Position numbers and translations under genes: made by a program
The notes under the pieces: generated by a model
Database searches by the model: none
The model's input: the letters and a program-made list of their open reading frames with translations, nothing else
Told to the model about the DNA's origin: nothing
Shown: piece after piece, positions 37,690 to 47,296 of the stretch
How positions within the stretch are numbered: position 1 is the first letter of the stretch
Layout of the letters: each line of letters begins with the position of its first letter
Assembly (NCBI RefSeq): GCF_011777495.1
Contig: NZ_JAATJS010000003.1
Span: 620,001 to 684,000 of the forward strand
Length of the DNA stretch: 64,000 nt
DNA from: Microvirga terricola
GTDB taxonomy: Bacteria; Pseudomonadota; Alphaproteobacteria; Rhizobiales; Beijerinckiaceae
Reading direction: 5' to 3'

Positions 37690-38016
37690 TTAGAGCGAAA
37701 ACGACGTGCCGCAGCCGCAGGAGGCGGTCGCGTGGGGGTTCTCGATCTTGAACGACTGGCCGATCAGATCGTCCACGAAGTCGATCACCGAGCCGTCCAT
37801 GTATTGGATCGACACCTGATCCACGAGAACGGCGGCGCCGTCCCGCTCGATCACAAGGTCGTCGCCCTGCCGGGTCCGATCGACGTCGAAGGCGTATTGG
37901 AAGCCTGAGCAGCCACCGCCGTTGACGCTGATTCTCAGCATCGAGCCCGCCGGCTCCGAGGCCATGATCTCGTTGATGCGGCGGGCAGCGCGTTCCGTCA
38001 GGGTGATTTCGGACAT
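37690..38016 (-). CDS. erpA: A-type iron-sulfur carrier protein (ErpA/IscA-like)
   Basis: A 108-residue A-type carrier that delivers Fe-S clusters to apoproteins. The three conserved cysteines are Cys36 (GGGCSGFQY), Cys100 and Cys102 (SCGCGTSFSL). It opens with MSEITLTERAARRINEIM. The gene stands alone, divergent from dgt; this erpA-dgt-argS neighbourhood recurs in alphaproteobacteria. ErpA versus another A-type carrier (IscA, SufA) is decided only by context. Confidence 0.9.
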   Translation of the reverse strand: MSEITLTERAARRINEIMASEPAGSMLRISVNGGGCSGFQYAFDVDRTRQGDDLVIERDGAAVLVDQVSIQYMDGSVIDFVDDLIGQSFKIENPHATASCGCGTSFSL

Positions 38017-38111
38017 TGATTTTATCCAGTCGACGAGAAGACGTTATCTTGGACAAGCGGTTAAGAGCAAGGTAAGTGCCCGCTGACAAGCCTTCAACCC
38101 GAGGATGAGCT

Positions 38112-39317
38112 GTGCGGCCTTTTGGCGAACGATGGCGAGCCCCTTATGCCTGCGATCCGGGTGCGGCCCGGGGGCGGCTTTATCCGGAGGCGGTTTCCCC
38201 CACCCGCAGCGATTTTCAGCGCGACCGGGACCGGATCATCCATTCCTCGGCCTTCCGGCGGCTCAAGCATAAGACGCAAGTCTTCGTCTATCACGAGGGC
38301 GACCATTTCCGCACGCGCCTGACCCACACCATCGAGGTCAGCCAGATCGCCCGGGCGCTGGCGCGCTCGCTGGGGCTCGACGAGGATCTGGCCGAGGCGC
38401 TGGCCTTGTCCCATGACCTTGGCCACACCCCCTTCGGACACACGGGCGAGGACACCCTCGACGAATGCATGAGATCCTTCGGCGGGTTCGACCATAACGC
38501 CCAGGCGTTGCGGATCGTGACGCGGCTGGAGCGGCGCTATGCCGAATATGACGGCCTCAACCTGACCTGGGAGACCCTGGAGGGGTTGGTCAAGCACAAC
38601 GGCCCGCTGCTCGATGCCGACGGCAAGCCGACCTCGCGCTATGCGGAACGCGGGATTCCACTGGCGATCCTGGAATACAACGCCCAGCAGGACCTTGAAC
38701 TCGCGACCTATGCCAGCGCCGAAGCACAGGCTGCAGCGATTGCCGATGACATTGCCTATGATGCCCATGACATCGACGACGGCTTGAGAGCTGGCCTGTT
38801 CGGGGTCGAAGACCTGCGCGAGGTGCCGTTTCTCGACACGCTCCTGCGCGAGATCGAGGCGCGCTATCCGAAGCTCGACCTGTCCCGCCGCATTCATGAA
38901 CTGACCCGCCGGGTCATTACCCGCTTCGTGGAAGACGTGGTGGCGGAAGGCGACCGCCGGCTCGCGGCGCTGGCTCCCGCGTCCGCCGCTGATATCCGCC
39001 ACGCGAATGCGACGACCATCTGCTTTTCGCCCGCCATGCAGGAGGCCGAGGCGTCGGTGAAGCGATTCCTCTACGCCCACATGTATCGCCACCCCAAGGT
39101 CATGGAGGTCCGCCGGCAGGCGGATGACGTGCTCCGCGACCTTTTCCGGCGCTTCATGACCGATCCCCAGGCGATGCCGGAGGAGTGGAGGGCGGACCTT
39201 CCGACAGACGAGCCGCGTCTCGCCCGCCGTGTGGCGGACTACATCGCCGGCATGACCGACCGCTACGCGATCCTTGAACACCGGCGTCTGTTTGACGTAA
39301 CCCCCGACTTGCGTTAG
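38112..39317 (+). CDS. deoxyguanosinetriphosphate triphosphohydrolase-like HD protein
   Basis: A 401-residue HD-domain dNTP triphosphohydrolase (type 2 Dgt-like). It hydrolyses dNTPs to nucleoside plus tripolyphosphate. The metal ligands are His72 ([13 protein letters not shown]), His101-Asp102 ([13 protein letters not shown]) and a distal Asp in [27 protein letters not shown] marks the family N-terminus. The start is GTG 38112, with GAGG upstream. Followed by argS after 49 bp, so the two are probably one transcript. Substrate preference cannot be read from sequence. Confidence 0.93.
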   Translation: MRPFGERWRAPYACDPGAARGRLYPEAVSPTRSDFQRDRDRIIHSSAFRRLKHKTQVFVYHEGDHFRTRLTHTIEVSQIARALARSLGLDEDLAEALALSHDLGHTPFGHTGEDTLDECMRSFGGFDHNAQALRIVTRLERRYAEYDGLNLTWETLEGLVKHNGPLLDADGKPTSRYAERGIPLAILEYNAQQDLELATYASAEAQAAAIADDIAYDAHDIDDGLRAGLFGVEDLREVPFLDTLLREIEARYPKLDLSRRIHELTRRVITRFVEDVVAEGDRRLAALAPASAADIRHANATTICFSPAMQEAEASVKRFLYAHMYRHPKVMEVRRQADDVLRDLFRRFMTDPQAMPEEWRADLPTDEPRLARRVADYIAGMTDRYAILEHRRLFDVTPDLR

Positions 39318-39366
39318 GCGCGCCAAAGCTTTTTAAGGGCGAGTTGCCCTATCGAGATACAGTACC

Positions 39367-41127
39367 ATGAACATTTTCGCGTTGTTTGAGAAGCGGGTGG
39401 CGGATGCGCTTGGCCATCTGGCCGAGGCGGGAAAGATCCCATCGGGGCTCGATGTGAGCCGCGTGGTGGTCGAGCCGCCGCGCGACCCGTCTCACGGTGA
39501 TCTCGCCACCAACGCCGCCATGGTGCTCGCCAAGGAAGCGCGCATGAATCCGCGCGCCCTGGCCGATCTTCTCGTCGCCGAACTCCAAACCGACCCGCGC
39601 GTCACGAAGGTGGATGTCGCCGGTCCTGGCTTCATCAATCTCCGGCTCGCTCCGGAGGTTCTGCATGAGGTTCTGCGCGCCGCCGTCGCCGACAGCGAAG
39701 GCTTCGGCCGCAGCGGGCAGGGGGGCGGTGAACCCGTCAACGTAGAGTACGTCTCCGCCAACCCGACCGGGCCGATGCATGTGGGCCATGGCCGCGGCGC
39801 GGTGTTCGGCGATGCGCTCTCCGCGTTGCTCGCCTTCGCCGGCTACAAGGTGACGCGCGAATACTACATCAACGACGCGGGCGCGCAGGTGGATGTCGTC
39901 GCCCGCTCCGCCTTCCTCCGCTACCGGGAGGCGCTGGGCCAGGATATCGGCCCGATCCCGGAAGGGCTTTATCCGGGCGATTATCTCAAGCCGGTCGGCG
40001 AGCGCCTTGCGCGCGATTATGGAGCGAGCCTGCTCGATAAGCCGGAGGCAGAGTGGCTGCCGCAGCTGCGTGATATCTCGATCGACATGATGATGGACAT
40101 GATCCGCGCCGATCTCGCGGTGCTGAACATCCATCACGACGTCTTCTTCTCCGAGCGCACCTTGCAGGAGGGCAACGGCGGCGAGGTTGCCAAGACCATC
40201 GCCGAGATGAAGGCGCGCGACCTCGTCTATATGGGCCGTCTGCCGCCTCCGAAGGGCCAGAAGGACGATGACTGGGAGGACCGCGAGCAGCTCCTGTTCC
40301 GCGCCACCGCCTTTGGCGACGAGGTGGACCGCCCGCTGCTGAAGTCGGACGGCTCGTTCACTTATTTCGCCTCCGACATCGCCTATCACCGCTCCAAGTT
40401 CGAGCGCGGCTTCGCCTCTATGATCGACGTGTGGGGCGCGGACCATGGCGGCTATGTCAAGCGCATGCAGGCTGCGGTGAAGGCCGTCACGGGTGGCAAG
40501 GGCGACCTCGACGTGAAGCTCTGCCAGCTCGTGAAGCTTTTGCGCGGCGGCGAGCCGGTGAAGATGTCCAAGCGGGCCGGCGACTTTGTGACGCTGCGAG
40601 ATGTTGTGGATGAAGTGGGCCGCGACGCGGTGCGCTTCATGATGCTTTTCCGCAAGAACGACGCGACCCTGGACTTCGATCTGGCCAAGGTCGTCGAGCA
40701 GTCGAAGGACAATCCGGTCTTCTACGTGCAGTATGCCCATGCCCGCTGCGCCTCGGTCTTCAGACAGTCGGCGGAAGCTTTTCCTGGCACGAAGTTTTCT
40801 GCGGAAGAACTTTTAAAAGCGGACCTTTCCATCCTCGCCGATGAAGCGGAAACGGACCTGATTCACCGCATCGCGCAGTTTCCGCGCATGGTAGAGGCCG
40901 CGGCCGAAGCACATGAGCCTCACCGTGTGGCGTTTTACCTCTATGAGCTCGCCAGTGCGTTCCATAGTCTGTGGAACAAGGGCAAAGACTTGCCGCAATT
41001 ACGTTTTGTTAATCAAACTCATAAAGATTCAACTCAAGCGAGGCTCGCTCTCGTGCATGCCCTCAAGGGCGTGCTCGCATCTGGCCTCACAATTTTGGGC
41101 GTCACGGCACCTGATGAGATGCGCTGA
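39367..41127 (+). CDS. argS: arginyl-tRNA synthetase
   Basis: Class I aminoacyl-tRNA synthetase of 586 residues. The N-terminal Add-1 domain (about 1-110) contains the [16 protein letters not shown] motif. The HIGH-type signature is HVGHGRG (138-144), and the KMSKS-type signature is KMSKRAGDF. The C-terminal anticodon-binding domain is from about 455 to 586 (DALRY-type helices with [16 protein letters not shown]). Follows dgt and precedes the SPOR-domain protein gene, in a conserved alphaproteobacterial order. Confidence 0.97.
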   Translation: MNIFALFEKRVADALGHLAEAGKIPSGLDVSRVVVEPPRDPSHGDLATNAAMVLAKEARMNPRALADLLVAELQTDPRVTKVDVAGPGFINLRLAPEVLHEVLRAAVADSEGFGRSGQGGGEPVNVEYVSANPTGPMHVGHGRGAVFGDALSALLAFAGYKVTREYYINDAGAQVDVVARSAFLRYREALGQDIGPIPEGLYPGDYLKPVGERLARDYGASLLDKPEAEWLPQLRDISIDMMMDMIRADLAVLNIHHDVFFSERTLQEGNGGEVAKTIAEMKARDLVYMGRLPPPKGQKDDDWEDREQLLFRATAFGDEVDRPLLKSDGSFTYFASDIAYHRSKFERGFASMIDVWGADHGGYVKRMQAAVKAVTGGKGDLDVKLCQLVKLLRGGEPVKMSKRAGDFVTLRDVVDEVGRDAVRFMMLFRKNDATLDFDLAKVVEQSKDNPVFYVQYAHARCASVFRQSAEAFPGTKFSAEELLKADLSILADEAETDLIHRIAQFPRMVEAAAEAHEPHRVAFYLYELASAFHSLWNKGKDLPQLRFVNQTHKDSTQARLALVHALKGVLASGLTILGVTAPDEMR

Positions 41128-41238
41128 CGGCCTTTGAAGCGGGGCTATCGTTTCAAGGTCTTCTGAGCCGGGTGGTTGAACGTCGTGTTCGGCGGGGGCG
41201 ATTGTCGCTCTCGTCGTGATTACCGGAGGTCCGGCGCA

Positions 41239-42705
41239 ATGAGCGAATCAGTAAAGCCCCGTTTTGCGGTGGATCTCGGCGAGATCGAGCGGCAGATTGC
41301 CCAGGCGCAGCCCGCGCCGTCTCAGCCCATTTCTGCGAGTCGGAACGACCCGCTGGCGGAGCTTGCCCGCATCGTGGGGCAGGACGATCCCTTTCAGTCT
41401 CTGCTGGCCAGCGAGCCACCGGCCCGGCGCGGTCAGGCCGGATCGAACCTGGATGATCTTTTTGCTGCAGAGCCTGCGCCGGCTGCGCGCGGTGCTGCCC
41501 AGCCTCAATCGCAGGTTCAGCCCCAGGCACGTCAAAGTGACTTCGATCTGACGGCTTTCGATCTCGATTCTTATCCGCAGGCCCCTGCGCGCGCCGCTGA
41601 GCCGGCCTATGCCTACCAGGCGCCGGCCGCCGCTCCCTCGCGCGGCCACGATACTTACGATGCTGGGGCTCACAGCCTGCATTATTACGATGAGGCGCCT
41701 CAAGGCGCCGCCGGCTATGAGCAGGCCAAGCCCATGGGTTACGAGCCGGTGGCCAAGCCGCGGTCCCGCAAGGGGCTGATTGCGGTGGGTGCGATTCTCG
41801 GGGCTGTCGTCATCGGCGGCGGCGGTGCGTACCTCATGAGCGGCAAGTCCGGCGTCGCCAGTGGCGGCCAGCCGCCGCTCATCAAGGCGACGAACGAGCC
41901 GGTCAAGGTCCAGCCGCAAAATCCCGGCGGAGTCGAGATTCCGAACCAGAACAAGCAGATCTACGAGCGCGCCAACACGAACACCGAGACCAAGGTCGTG
42001 AGCCGCGAGGAGCAGCCCGTCGATGTGAAGCAGGTGGCCCGGATGAATTCCGGCAACACCGATGCAACGGCTTCGACCAGCCTGAATCTCGGCGAGCCGC
42101 GCAAGGTGCGCACCGTCTCCATCAAGCCTGACGGCTCCGCGGCGAAGCCGGAGGCTCCGGCCAGCGCCGGTGCGAACACGAACGCTTCTGCCAACGCGAA
42201 TGCCCGTCCGGTCGCGATGCCCGCGCCCATGACCTTGCCGCCGGCAGCGCAGCCGACGCCTCCCGCGCCGACCCAGGCTCAGGCGGCTCAGCCGAAGCCG
42301 ACCGCCAACACGCCGGTCGCCGCGCCCGCGATCCCGGCGGCCAAGCCTGCCGCTACTGCAGCAGCGACGCCTGCACCTGCGGCTCCGGCCGCTCCTACGC
42401 CTGCTCCGCAGAAGGTGGCTTCGGCGCAGCCAATGGCCCCCGCGCCGGCAGCGACCGTTTCGGAAGGTGGCTATTCGGTCCAGCTGGCGGTCCGTGGCTC
42501 GGAAGGCGAAGCGCAGACGGCTTTCCAGCAGTTGCAGAAAAAATATGACGATCTCGATGGCGTGCCGTCGATGATCCGCAAGGCCGAGGTGAACGGCAAC
42601 ACCGTCTACCGCGTCCGCGTCGGCCCCTTGTCGCGGGAAGAGGCCTCGTCCCTCTGCTCGAAGCTGCAAGGGCAGGGCGGGCAGTGCTTTGTGGCCAAGA
42701 ACTAG
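41239..42705 (+). CDS. SPOR-domain membrane protein
   Basis: A 488-residue bitopic protein. The cytoplasmic N-terminal part is low-complexity (Ala/Gln/Pro/Tyr rich, residues 1-178). A membrane helix is at about 179-199, preceded by KPRSRKG. A long Ala/Pro-rich periplasmic linker (about 200-405) follows. The C-terminal SPOR domain (about 410-488, GGYSVQLAVRGSEGEAQTAFQQL and VNGNTVYRVRVGPLSREEA) binds glycan strands without stem peptides at the septum. This layout is typical of FtsN-like or DedD-like division proteins. The start is ATG 41239; it lies between argS and nagZ. Confidence 0.9.
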   Translation: MSESVKPRFAVDLGEIERQIAQAQPAPSQPISASRNDPLAELARIVGQDDPFQSLLASEPPARRGQAGSNLDDLFAAEPAPAARGAAQPQSQVQPQARQSDFDLTAFDLDSYPQAPARAAEPAYAYQAPAAAPSRGHDTYDAGAHSLHYYDEAPQGAAGYEQAKPMGYEPVAKPRSRKGLIAVGAILGAVVIGGGGAYLMSGKSGVASGGQPPLIKATNEPVKVQPQNPGGVEIPNQNKQIYERANTNTETKVVSREEQPVDVKQVARMNSGNTDATASTSLNLGEPRKVRTVSIKPDGSAAKPEAPASAGANTNASANANARPVAMPAPMTLPPAAQPTPPAPTQAQAAQPKPTANTPVAAPAIPAAKPAATAAATPAPAAPAAPTPAPQKVASAQPMAPAPAATVSEGGYSVQLAVRGSEGEAQTAFQQLQKKYDDLDGVPSMIRKAEVNGNTVYRVRVGPLSREEASSLCSKLQGQGGQCFVAKN

Positions 42706-42759
42706 CCGGTCGCGGCAAGACTCCTTGACCCTGCGTTGCAGGGGACGTAAGGCGCGGGA

Positions 42760-43779
42760 ATGACCACCCGCGCCTTTATTGCTGGTTGCTCCAGCCACGA
42801 GTTGAACCCCGACGAGGTGTCCTTCTTCCGAGATGCCGCGCCCTGGGGGTTCATTCTTTTCCGCCGGAACATCGACAATCCCGCTCAGGTCAAGGCGCTC
42901 TGCCACGCTTTGCGCGAGGCCGTGGGGCGGGCGGACGCCCCCATCCTCATCGACCAAGAGGGTGGGCGGGTCCAGCGCATGGGGCCGCCGCACTGGCCCA
43001 AATATCCATCGGGCCGCGCCTACGGGCAGGTCCATGCCAACGATCCCCTGATCCAGCGCGAAATCGCGCGGCTGGGAGCGCGCCTCATCGCCCATGATCT
43101 GCGTGCCGTCGGCATTACGGTCGATTGCCTGCCGGTGCTCGATGTGCCTTCGCCGGGAGCGCATGACGTCATCGGCGACCGGGCCTATGCCCGCAGCCCG
43201 GAACGGGTGGCGGTGCTGGGGAGGGCAGCGGCCGAGGGGCTGCTGGCGGGCGGCGTCCTGCCGGTCGTCAAGCACATGCCCGGCCACGGCCGCGCCGGGG
43301 CAGACAGCCACCTGGCACTTCCCGTGGTCGAGGCGTCTCGGCATGAGCTGGAAGCCCATGATTTCGCGCCCTTCCGGGTGCTGACGGACATGCCCCTCGC
43401 GATGACTGCCCACGTGGTCTACACGGCTCTCGACCCCGAAAAGCCGGCAACGACGTCGCCTATCGTCATGAAGGACATCATTCGGGGTCATATTGGCTAT
43501 GACGGCCTCGTCATGACCGATGACCTGTCTATGCAGGCCCTTTCCGGTACTTTGCGAGAGCGGGCGGAAGCCGCTTTTGCGGCCGGATGCGACATGGGCC
43601 TCCATTGCAACGGCAAGATGGACGAGATGGAGGCGGTCGTCGAGGCGGCTCCCATTCTGGAAGGCGTGGCCCTGCGCCGGGCCGATGCGGCCCTTTCGCG
43701 CATTCTCCATGAGCCGGAGCCGCTGGATCCTGTGGATGCCCGCGCAAGACTTGACGCTGCGCTCGCGATGGTGGCGTAA
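42760..43779 (+). CDS. nagZ: beta-N-acetylhexosaminidase (family GH3)
   Basis: Cytoplasmic GH3 enzyme that removes N-acetylglucosamine from muropeptides during peptidoglycan recycling. It has 339 residues, the single-domain NagZ size. The catalytic-type loop KHMPGHG (171-177) supplies the histidine, and the nucleophile Asp254 is in MTDDLSM. APILIDQEGGRVQRMGPPHWP is the other family hallmark. The start is ATG 42760. It is followed by scpA after 30 bp, the common alphaproteobacterial order nagZ-scpA-scpB. Confidence 0.95.
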   Translation: MTTRAFIAGCSSHELNPDEVSFFRDAAPWGFILFRRNIDNPAQVKALCHALREAVGRADAPILIDQEGGRVQRMGPPHWPKYPSGRAYGQVHANDPLIQREIARLGARLIAHDLRAVGITVDCLPVLDVPSPGAHDVIGDRAYARSPERVAVLGRAAAEGLLAGGVLPVVKHMPGHGRAGADSHLALPVVEASRHELEAHDFAPFRVLTDMPLAMTAHVVYTALDPEKPATTSPIVMKDIIRGHIGYDGLVMTDDLSMQALSGTLRERAEAAFAAGCDMGLHCNGKMDEMEAVVEAAPILEGVALRRADAALSRILHEPEPLDPVDARARLDAALAMVA

Positions 43780-43809
43780 GCTGCTCCCCATCTGAGTTGA
43801 GTAGCGGAA

Positions 43810-44610
43810 ATGGCGAAGACCTTACCTTTTGAGGACGTCGCGCCCACGGAGAGGGGCGAGACCGAGCCCGCGCTTCTGGTCGATGTGGATGGCTTCGAGG
43901 GGCCGCTCGATCTGCTGCTGGAGCTTGCCCGCCGTCAAAAGGTCGATCTGCACCGCATCTCGATCCTGGCCCTGGCCGAGCAATACCTCGTCTTTATCGA
44001 GGAAGCCCGCCGCATGCGCCTGGAGCTGGCGGCGGATTATCTCGTCATGGCGGCGTGGCTCGCCTATCTCAAGTCCCGCCTGCTGCTGCCCGAACCGCCG
44101 AAAGGTGAGGAGCCGAGCGCCGAGGACCTGGCGACCGCGCTGGCTTTGCGTTTGCGCCGCCTGGAGGCCATTCGCGAAGTGGCCAAGAAGCTGGGCGAGC
44201 GGAGCCTGCTTGGACGCGATGTTTTCGCCCGCGGCGCGCCGGAGCCGGTCGTCATCCACAGGGACTCGCGTTTCGAGGCCGCGCTCTACGATTTGCTTGC
44301 GGCTTACGCGCGTCAGCGCCAAATTCGGCTCAACGCTAGGGTTTCCCTCCATAAGCGGACCGTCTGGTCTCTTGTCGATGCGCGGGAGGCCCTGGAACGG
44401 CTTGTGGGCCACCTCAGCGACTGGGTGACCCTCGATACCTATCTCGTCGAGTACATGGTCGAGCCGGAGATGCGGCCGACCGTGCTGGCCTCGGCTCTGT
44501 CCGCCACCCTGGAGATGGTGCGGGAAGGCAAGCTCACCGTCCGGCAGGACGAAGCCTTCGCGCCCGTCTGGGTGAGACCTGTCGCAGATCCAGCCGAGGC
44601 AGGAGCCTGA
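43810..44610 (+). CDS. scpA: segregation and condensation protein A
   Basis: Kleisin subunit of the SMC-ScpAB condensin complex, which organises the chromosome for segregation. It has 266 residues. The N-terminal SMC-neck binding helix region is FEGPLDLLLELARRQKVDLHRISI. A helical linker follows, and a winged-helix C-terminal segment (about 200-255) binds the SMC head. scpB begins one base after its stop, as usual. smc itself is not in this window. Confidence 0.95.
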   Translation: MAKTLPFEDVAPTERGETEPALLVDVDGFEGPLDLLLELARRQKVDLHRISILALAEQYLVFIEEARRMRLELAADYLVMAAWLAYLKSRLLLPEPPKGEEPSAEDLATALALRLRRLEAIREVAKKLGERSLLGRDVFARGAPEPVVIHRDSRFEAALYDLLAAYARQRQIRLNARVSLHKRTVWSLVDAREALERLVGHLSDWVTLDTYLVEYMVEPEMRPTVLASALSATLEMVREGKLTVRQDEAFAPVWVRPVADPAEAGA

Positions 44611-44611
44611 T

Positions 44612-45319
44612 ATGGAAGAAGCAATCGAAGCGACCGAGGTGGAGGCCGTGGAGGTCAGCCACGTCCCGGATCACGGTGAGGCTTTGCGGATCGCCGAGGC
44701 TCTCCTGTTCGCCTCTGCCGAGCCCTTGAGCGTCGAGGAACTGACCGGCCGCCTGCCCGAAGGGGCCGATGTCGAGCGGATTCTCGAAGAGCTCGCATCC
44801 TTTTACGAGAGAAGGGGGGTCAACCTCGTCCGTGTGGCCGGGCGCTGGGCCTTCCGGACCGCGAGCGACCTTTCCTTCGTGCTCGCCCGCGACGTGGTGG
44901 AGCAGCGCAAGCTGTCCCGCGCCGCCATGGAAACCCTGGCAATCGTTGCCTACCACCAGCCCGTGACCCGCGCCGAGATCGAAGAAATCCGCGGCGTCGC
45001 GACCTCGAAGGGCACGCTCGACACGCTTCTGGAGACGGGCTGGATCCGGTTGCGGGGACGCCGCCGCGCACCGGGACGTCCGGTGACCTACGGCACGACC
45101 CCCGCCTTTCTGAACCATTTTGGCCTTGATGCCATCGACGATCTGCCGGGCCTCGAGGAGCTGAAGGGCGCAGGATTCCTTGAAGGCCGCGTTCCCTCCG
45201 ACCTGTCGGTGCCCGTGCCGTCCGACGACGAGACGCTCCGGCCTGACGAGGACCCTCTCGACCAGGACGATCTTTTCATGCCGATCGTGCCTGAACCGGA
45301 GGGACCGGAAGAGGAATGA
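44612..45319 (+). CDS. scpB: segregation and condensation protein B
   Basis: Winged-helix partner of ScpA in the SMC complex. It has 235 residues. Two winged-helix domains span about 20-180, with EALRIAEALLFASAEPLSVEEL at the start and SRAAMETLAIVAYHQPVTRAEIEEIRGV in the second. The acidic tail (DDETLRPDEDPLDQDD) is of variable length in the family. Its stop overlaps the ABC ATPase start (ATGA), so the ATPase gene is translationally coupled to scpB. Confidence 0.94.
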   Translation: MEEAIEATEVEAVEVSHVPDHGEALRIAEALLFASAEPLSVEELTGRLPEGADVERILEELASFYERRGVNLVRVAGRWAFRTASDLSFVLARDVVEQRKLSRAAMETLAIVAYHQPVTRAEIEEIRGVATSKGTLDTLLETGWIRLRGRRRAPGRPVTYGTTPAFLNHFGLDAIDDLPGLEELKGAGFLEGRVPSDLSVPVPSDDETLRPDEDPLDQDDLFMPIVPEPEGPEEE

Positions 45320-46437
45320 CCGAAGGCCCCCTGTCGGCCCGCGACCGCTTCCGCCTGCCGCGCTGGGGACAGCGCGGGACGGCGGGCGCCTCGATCCCGG
45401 CTCAGCTCTCGTTCGAGAATATCGTTCAGATCTATGGCAGCCAACGCGTGCTGGATGGCGTTTCGCTGACCGTTGAGCCGGGCGAGCTTGTCTGTCTGCT
45501 CGGCCATTCAGGGTGTGGAAAGACGACGCTGCTGCGCATTGCGGCGGGCGTAGAGACACCGACCTCGGGTCGTGTCCTGATGGATCGGCTCGAAGTCAGT
45601 GGGCCGGCGGCTTTCGTGGAGCCGGAACGGCGCGGCATCGGCCTGATGTTCCAGGATTATGCGCTCTTTCCGCACATGACGATTCTGGAAAACGTGAAGT
45701 TTGGCCTGAAGGATCTGTCGGTCGCGGAGGCGGATGTCGCAGCGCGGCGCGCCTTGTCCCGCGTTGGGCTTGAAAGCTTCGCGGACGAATTTCCGCATAC
45801 CTTGTCCGGCGGCGAGCAGCAGCGCGTGGCCTTGGCGCGGTCCATCGCGCCGCGCCCCGGCGTTCTTTTGATGGACGAGCCGTTTTCCAACCTCGACAAG
45901 CGGATGCGTGACGCCATCCGCGACGAAACCGTCGCGATCCTGCGCGAAACCGGGGCCACGACCATCGTCGTGACCCACGATCCGGAGGAGGCGATGCGGA
46001 TTGCCGACCGCATCGTCCTGATGCGCGCCGGCCGGATCATCCAGCAGGGACGGTCGGAGGAGATCTACCACCACCCCGCCAACCTTTTTGCTGCGCGGTT
46101 CTTCTGCGATTTCAATGAAATCAAGGCGACGGTGAAAGGCGGCCAAGCTCATTCTCCCGTCGGCATCTTCGCCGCGCCGCATGTTGAGGATGGTCCCGCA
46201 ATTGTTTGCATCCGCCCGCAGGGCCTGAGATTGAAGCCTTCCGGTTTCTGTCTGCCGGGGCGTGTGGTATCTCGCCGCTTTCTCGGGGAGGTCGAACTGG
46301 TTCATATTGGTGTACAGGGCGTGGAACGACCGCTCCAGGCCCGGGTTCACGATCCCGTGGGAGCCAAAGAAGGCCAGGACGTCGGGATTGAGATCGACCC
46401 GAAGGATGTTCTTGTTTTCGCCGCGTCCGATGCCTAG
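45316..46437 (+). CDS. orphan ABC transporter ATP-binding protein (FbpC/PotA-like)
   Basis: A 373-residue importer-type ABC ATPase with a 30-residue N-terminal extension. Walker A is GHSGCGKTT (63-71), Q-loop in MFQDYALFPHM, signature LSGGEQQR, Walker B LLMDEPFSNLD and H-loop VVTHDPEEAM. A TOBE-like C-terminal domain (from about 290) indicates a solute-importer ATPase such as iron(III), sulfate or polyamine. No permease or binding-protein gene is adjacent; its start overlaps the scpB stop (ATGA). The transported solute and the membrane partners must be encoded elsewhere. Confidence 0.92.
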   Translation: MTEGPLSARDRFRLPRWGQRGTAGASIPAQLSFENIVQIYGSQRVLDGVSLTVEPGELVCLLGHSGCGKTTLLRIAAGVETPTSGRVLMDRLEVSGPAAFVEPERRGIGLMFQDYALFPHMTILENVKFGLKDLSVAEADVAARRALSRVGLESFADEFPHTLSGGEQQRVALARSIAPRPGVLLMDEPFSNLDKRMRDAIRDETVAILRETGATTIVVTHDPEEAMRIADRIVLMRAGRIIQQGRSEEIYHHPANLFAARFFCDFNEIKATVKGGQAHSPVGIFAAPHVEDGPAIVCIRPQGLRLKPSGFCLPGRVVSRRFLGEVELVHIGVQGVERPLQARVHDPVGAKEGQDVGIEIDPKDVLVFAASDA

Positions 46438-46493
46438 GTTGGCCGCACATTCGAATTCAGTAGCCGCGCCGGATCCGGCGCAGGAGGATTGCC

Positions 46494-46736
46494 ATGGGTG
46501 GCGCTAGCATTTGGCATTGGATCGTCGTGGGTCTGCTTGTCGTCCTGCTCTTCGGACGCGGCAAGATTTCCGACATGATGGGCGATGTCGCGAAGGGCAT
46601 CAAAGCCTTCAAGAAGGGCATGGCCGAAGAGGACACCAACGCGGCAAATCCGGCTCAGCCGTCCGAGCCCGTCCGCACGCTCGATCACCAGTCCACAAGC
46701 ACAACTTCGGCGACGAGCGATCACAAGGTCGGCTGA
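46494..46736 (+). CDS. tatA: twin-arginine translocase subunit TatA
   Basis: An 80-residue TatA protein that forms the membrane pore or weakening patch for export of folded proteins. One N-terminal helix (about residues 5-19), the hinge FGRGK, and an amphipathic helix ([19 protein letters not shown]) are followed by a flexible polar tail. The start is ATG 46494. It opens a tatA-tatB-tatC operon, with 54 bp to tatB. Confidence 0.95.
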   Translation: MGGASIWHWIVVGLLVVLLFGRGKISDMMGDVAKGIKAFKKGMAEEDTNAANPAQPSEPVRTLDHQSTSTTSATSDHKVG

Positions 46737-46789
46737 ACGGCGACAAGCCGCTCGGTGCGGCTTTCAAGAGGTGGAGTCGAGGCCACGCC

Positions 46790-47296
46790 ATGTTTGACAT
46801 GAGCTGGGGTGAGGTCCTGGTGATCGGCGGTGTTGCGCTGATCGTCATCGGCCCGAAGGATTTGCCGCGCGCCCTGCGCACGGTCGGCCAAGTCACGGGC
46901 AAAATCCGCCGTATGGCGGCGGAATTCCAGGGTCAGTTCCAGGAAGCGATGCGCGAGGCCGAGCTTGACGACGTCAAGCAGCAGCTTCAGGGCATGAACG
47001 AGTCGGTCTCGTCGATGAACAAGGGCTTCAACCCGATCCAGACGATCCGAGATGAGTTGAAATCGGCTGTCGAAACGCCGGTTGCGCCTACCGAAAAGCC
47101 TGCCTCCGAGCCAGTTGCCAACGCTCCCGCGGAAGGAGCGGCGACGCCCGATCCAGTCGAATTGCCTATTCCGACGCTGCCGCCGGTCGAGGACCCGGCC
47201 GAGCTGATCGCCGAATCCTTGCGGCGAGAGGCCGAAGCTGCCGAGCAGGCAGCAAGCCCTGCGCCCACCCCGAACGAACCGGACGCGAAATCCTGA
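46790..47296 (+). CDS. tatB: twin-arginine translocase subunit TatB
   Basis: A 168-residue TatB, which with TatC forms the receptor for twin-arginine signal peptides. The N-terminal membrane helix (MSWGEVLVIGGVALIVIGPKDLP, about 4-26) carries the conserved Glu and Pro hinge. An amphipathic segment (LPRALRTVGQVTGKIRRMAAEF) follows, then a long Pro/Ala/Glu-rich tail. The start is ATG 46790, because the helix begins right after it; the open frame starts much earlier in the shadow of tatA. The tatC start overlaps the stop (TGATG). Confidence 0.95.
   Translation: MFDMSWGEVLVIGGVALIVIGPKDLPRALRTVGQVTGKIRRMAAEFQGQFQEAMREAELDDVKQQLQGMNESVSSMNKGFNPIQTIRDELKSAVETPVAPTEKPASEPVANAPAEGAATPDPVELPIPTLPPVEDPAELIAESLRREAEAAEQAASPAPTPNEPDAKS

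Noticed and set aside
42728-42750. CCCTGC-GTT-GCAGGG hairpin after the SPOR-domain gene
   Set aside because: Only 6 bp in the stem and no T-run; not strong enough to call a terminator.
41248-43791. 847-codon minus-strand frame spanning the SPOR-domain and nagZ genes
   Set aside because: Crosses two genuine genes on the opposite strand; the low-complexity translation mirrors the repetitive SPOR linker.
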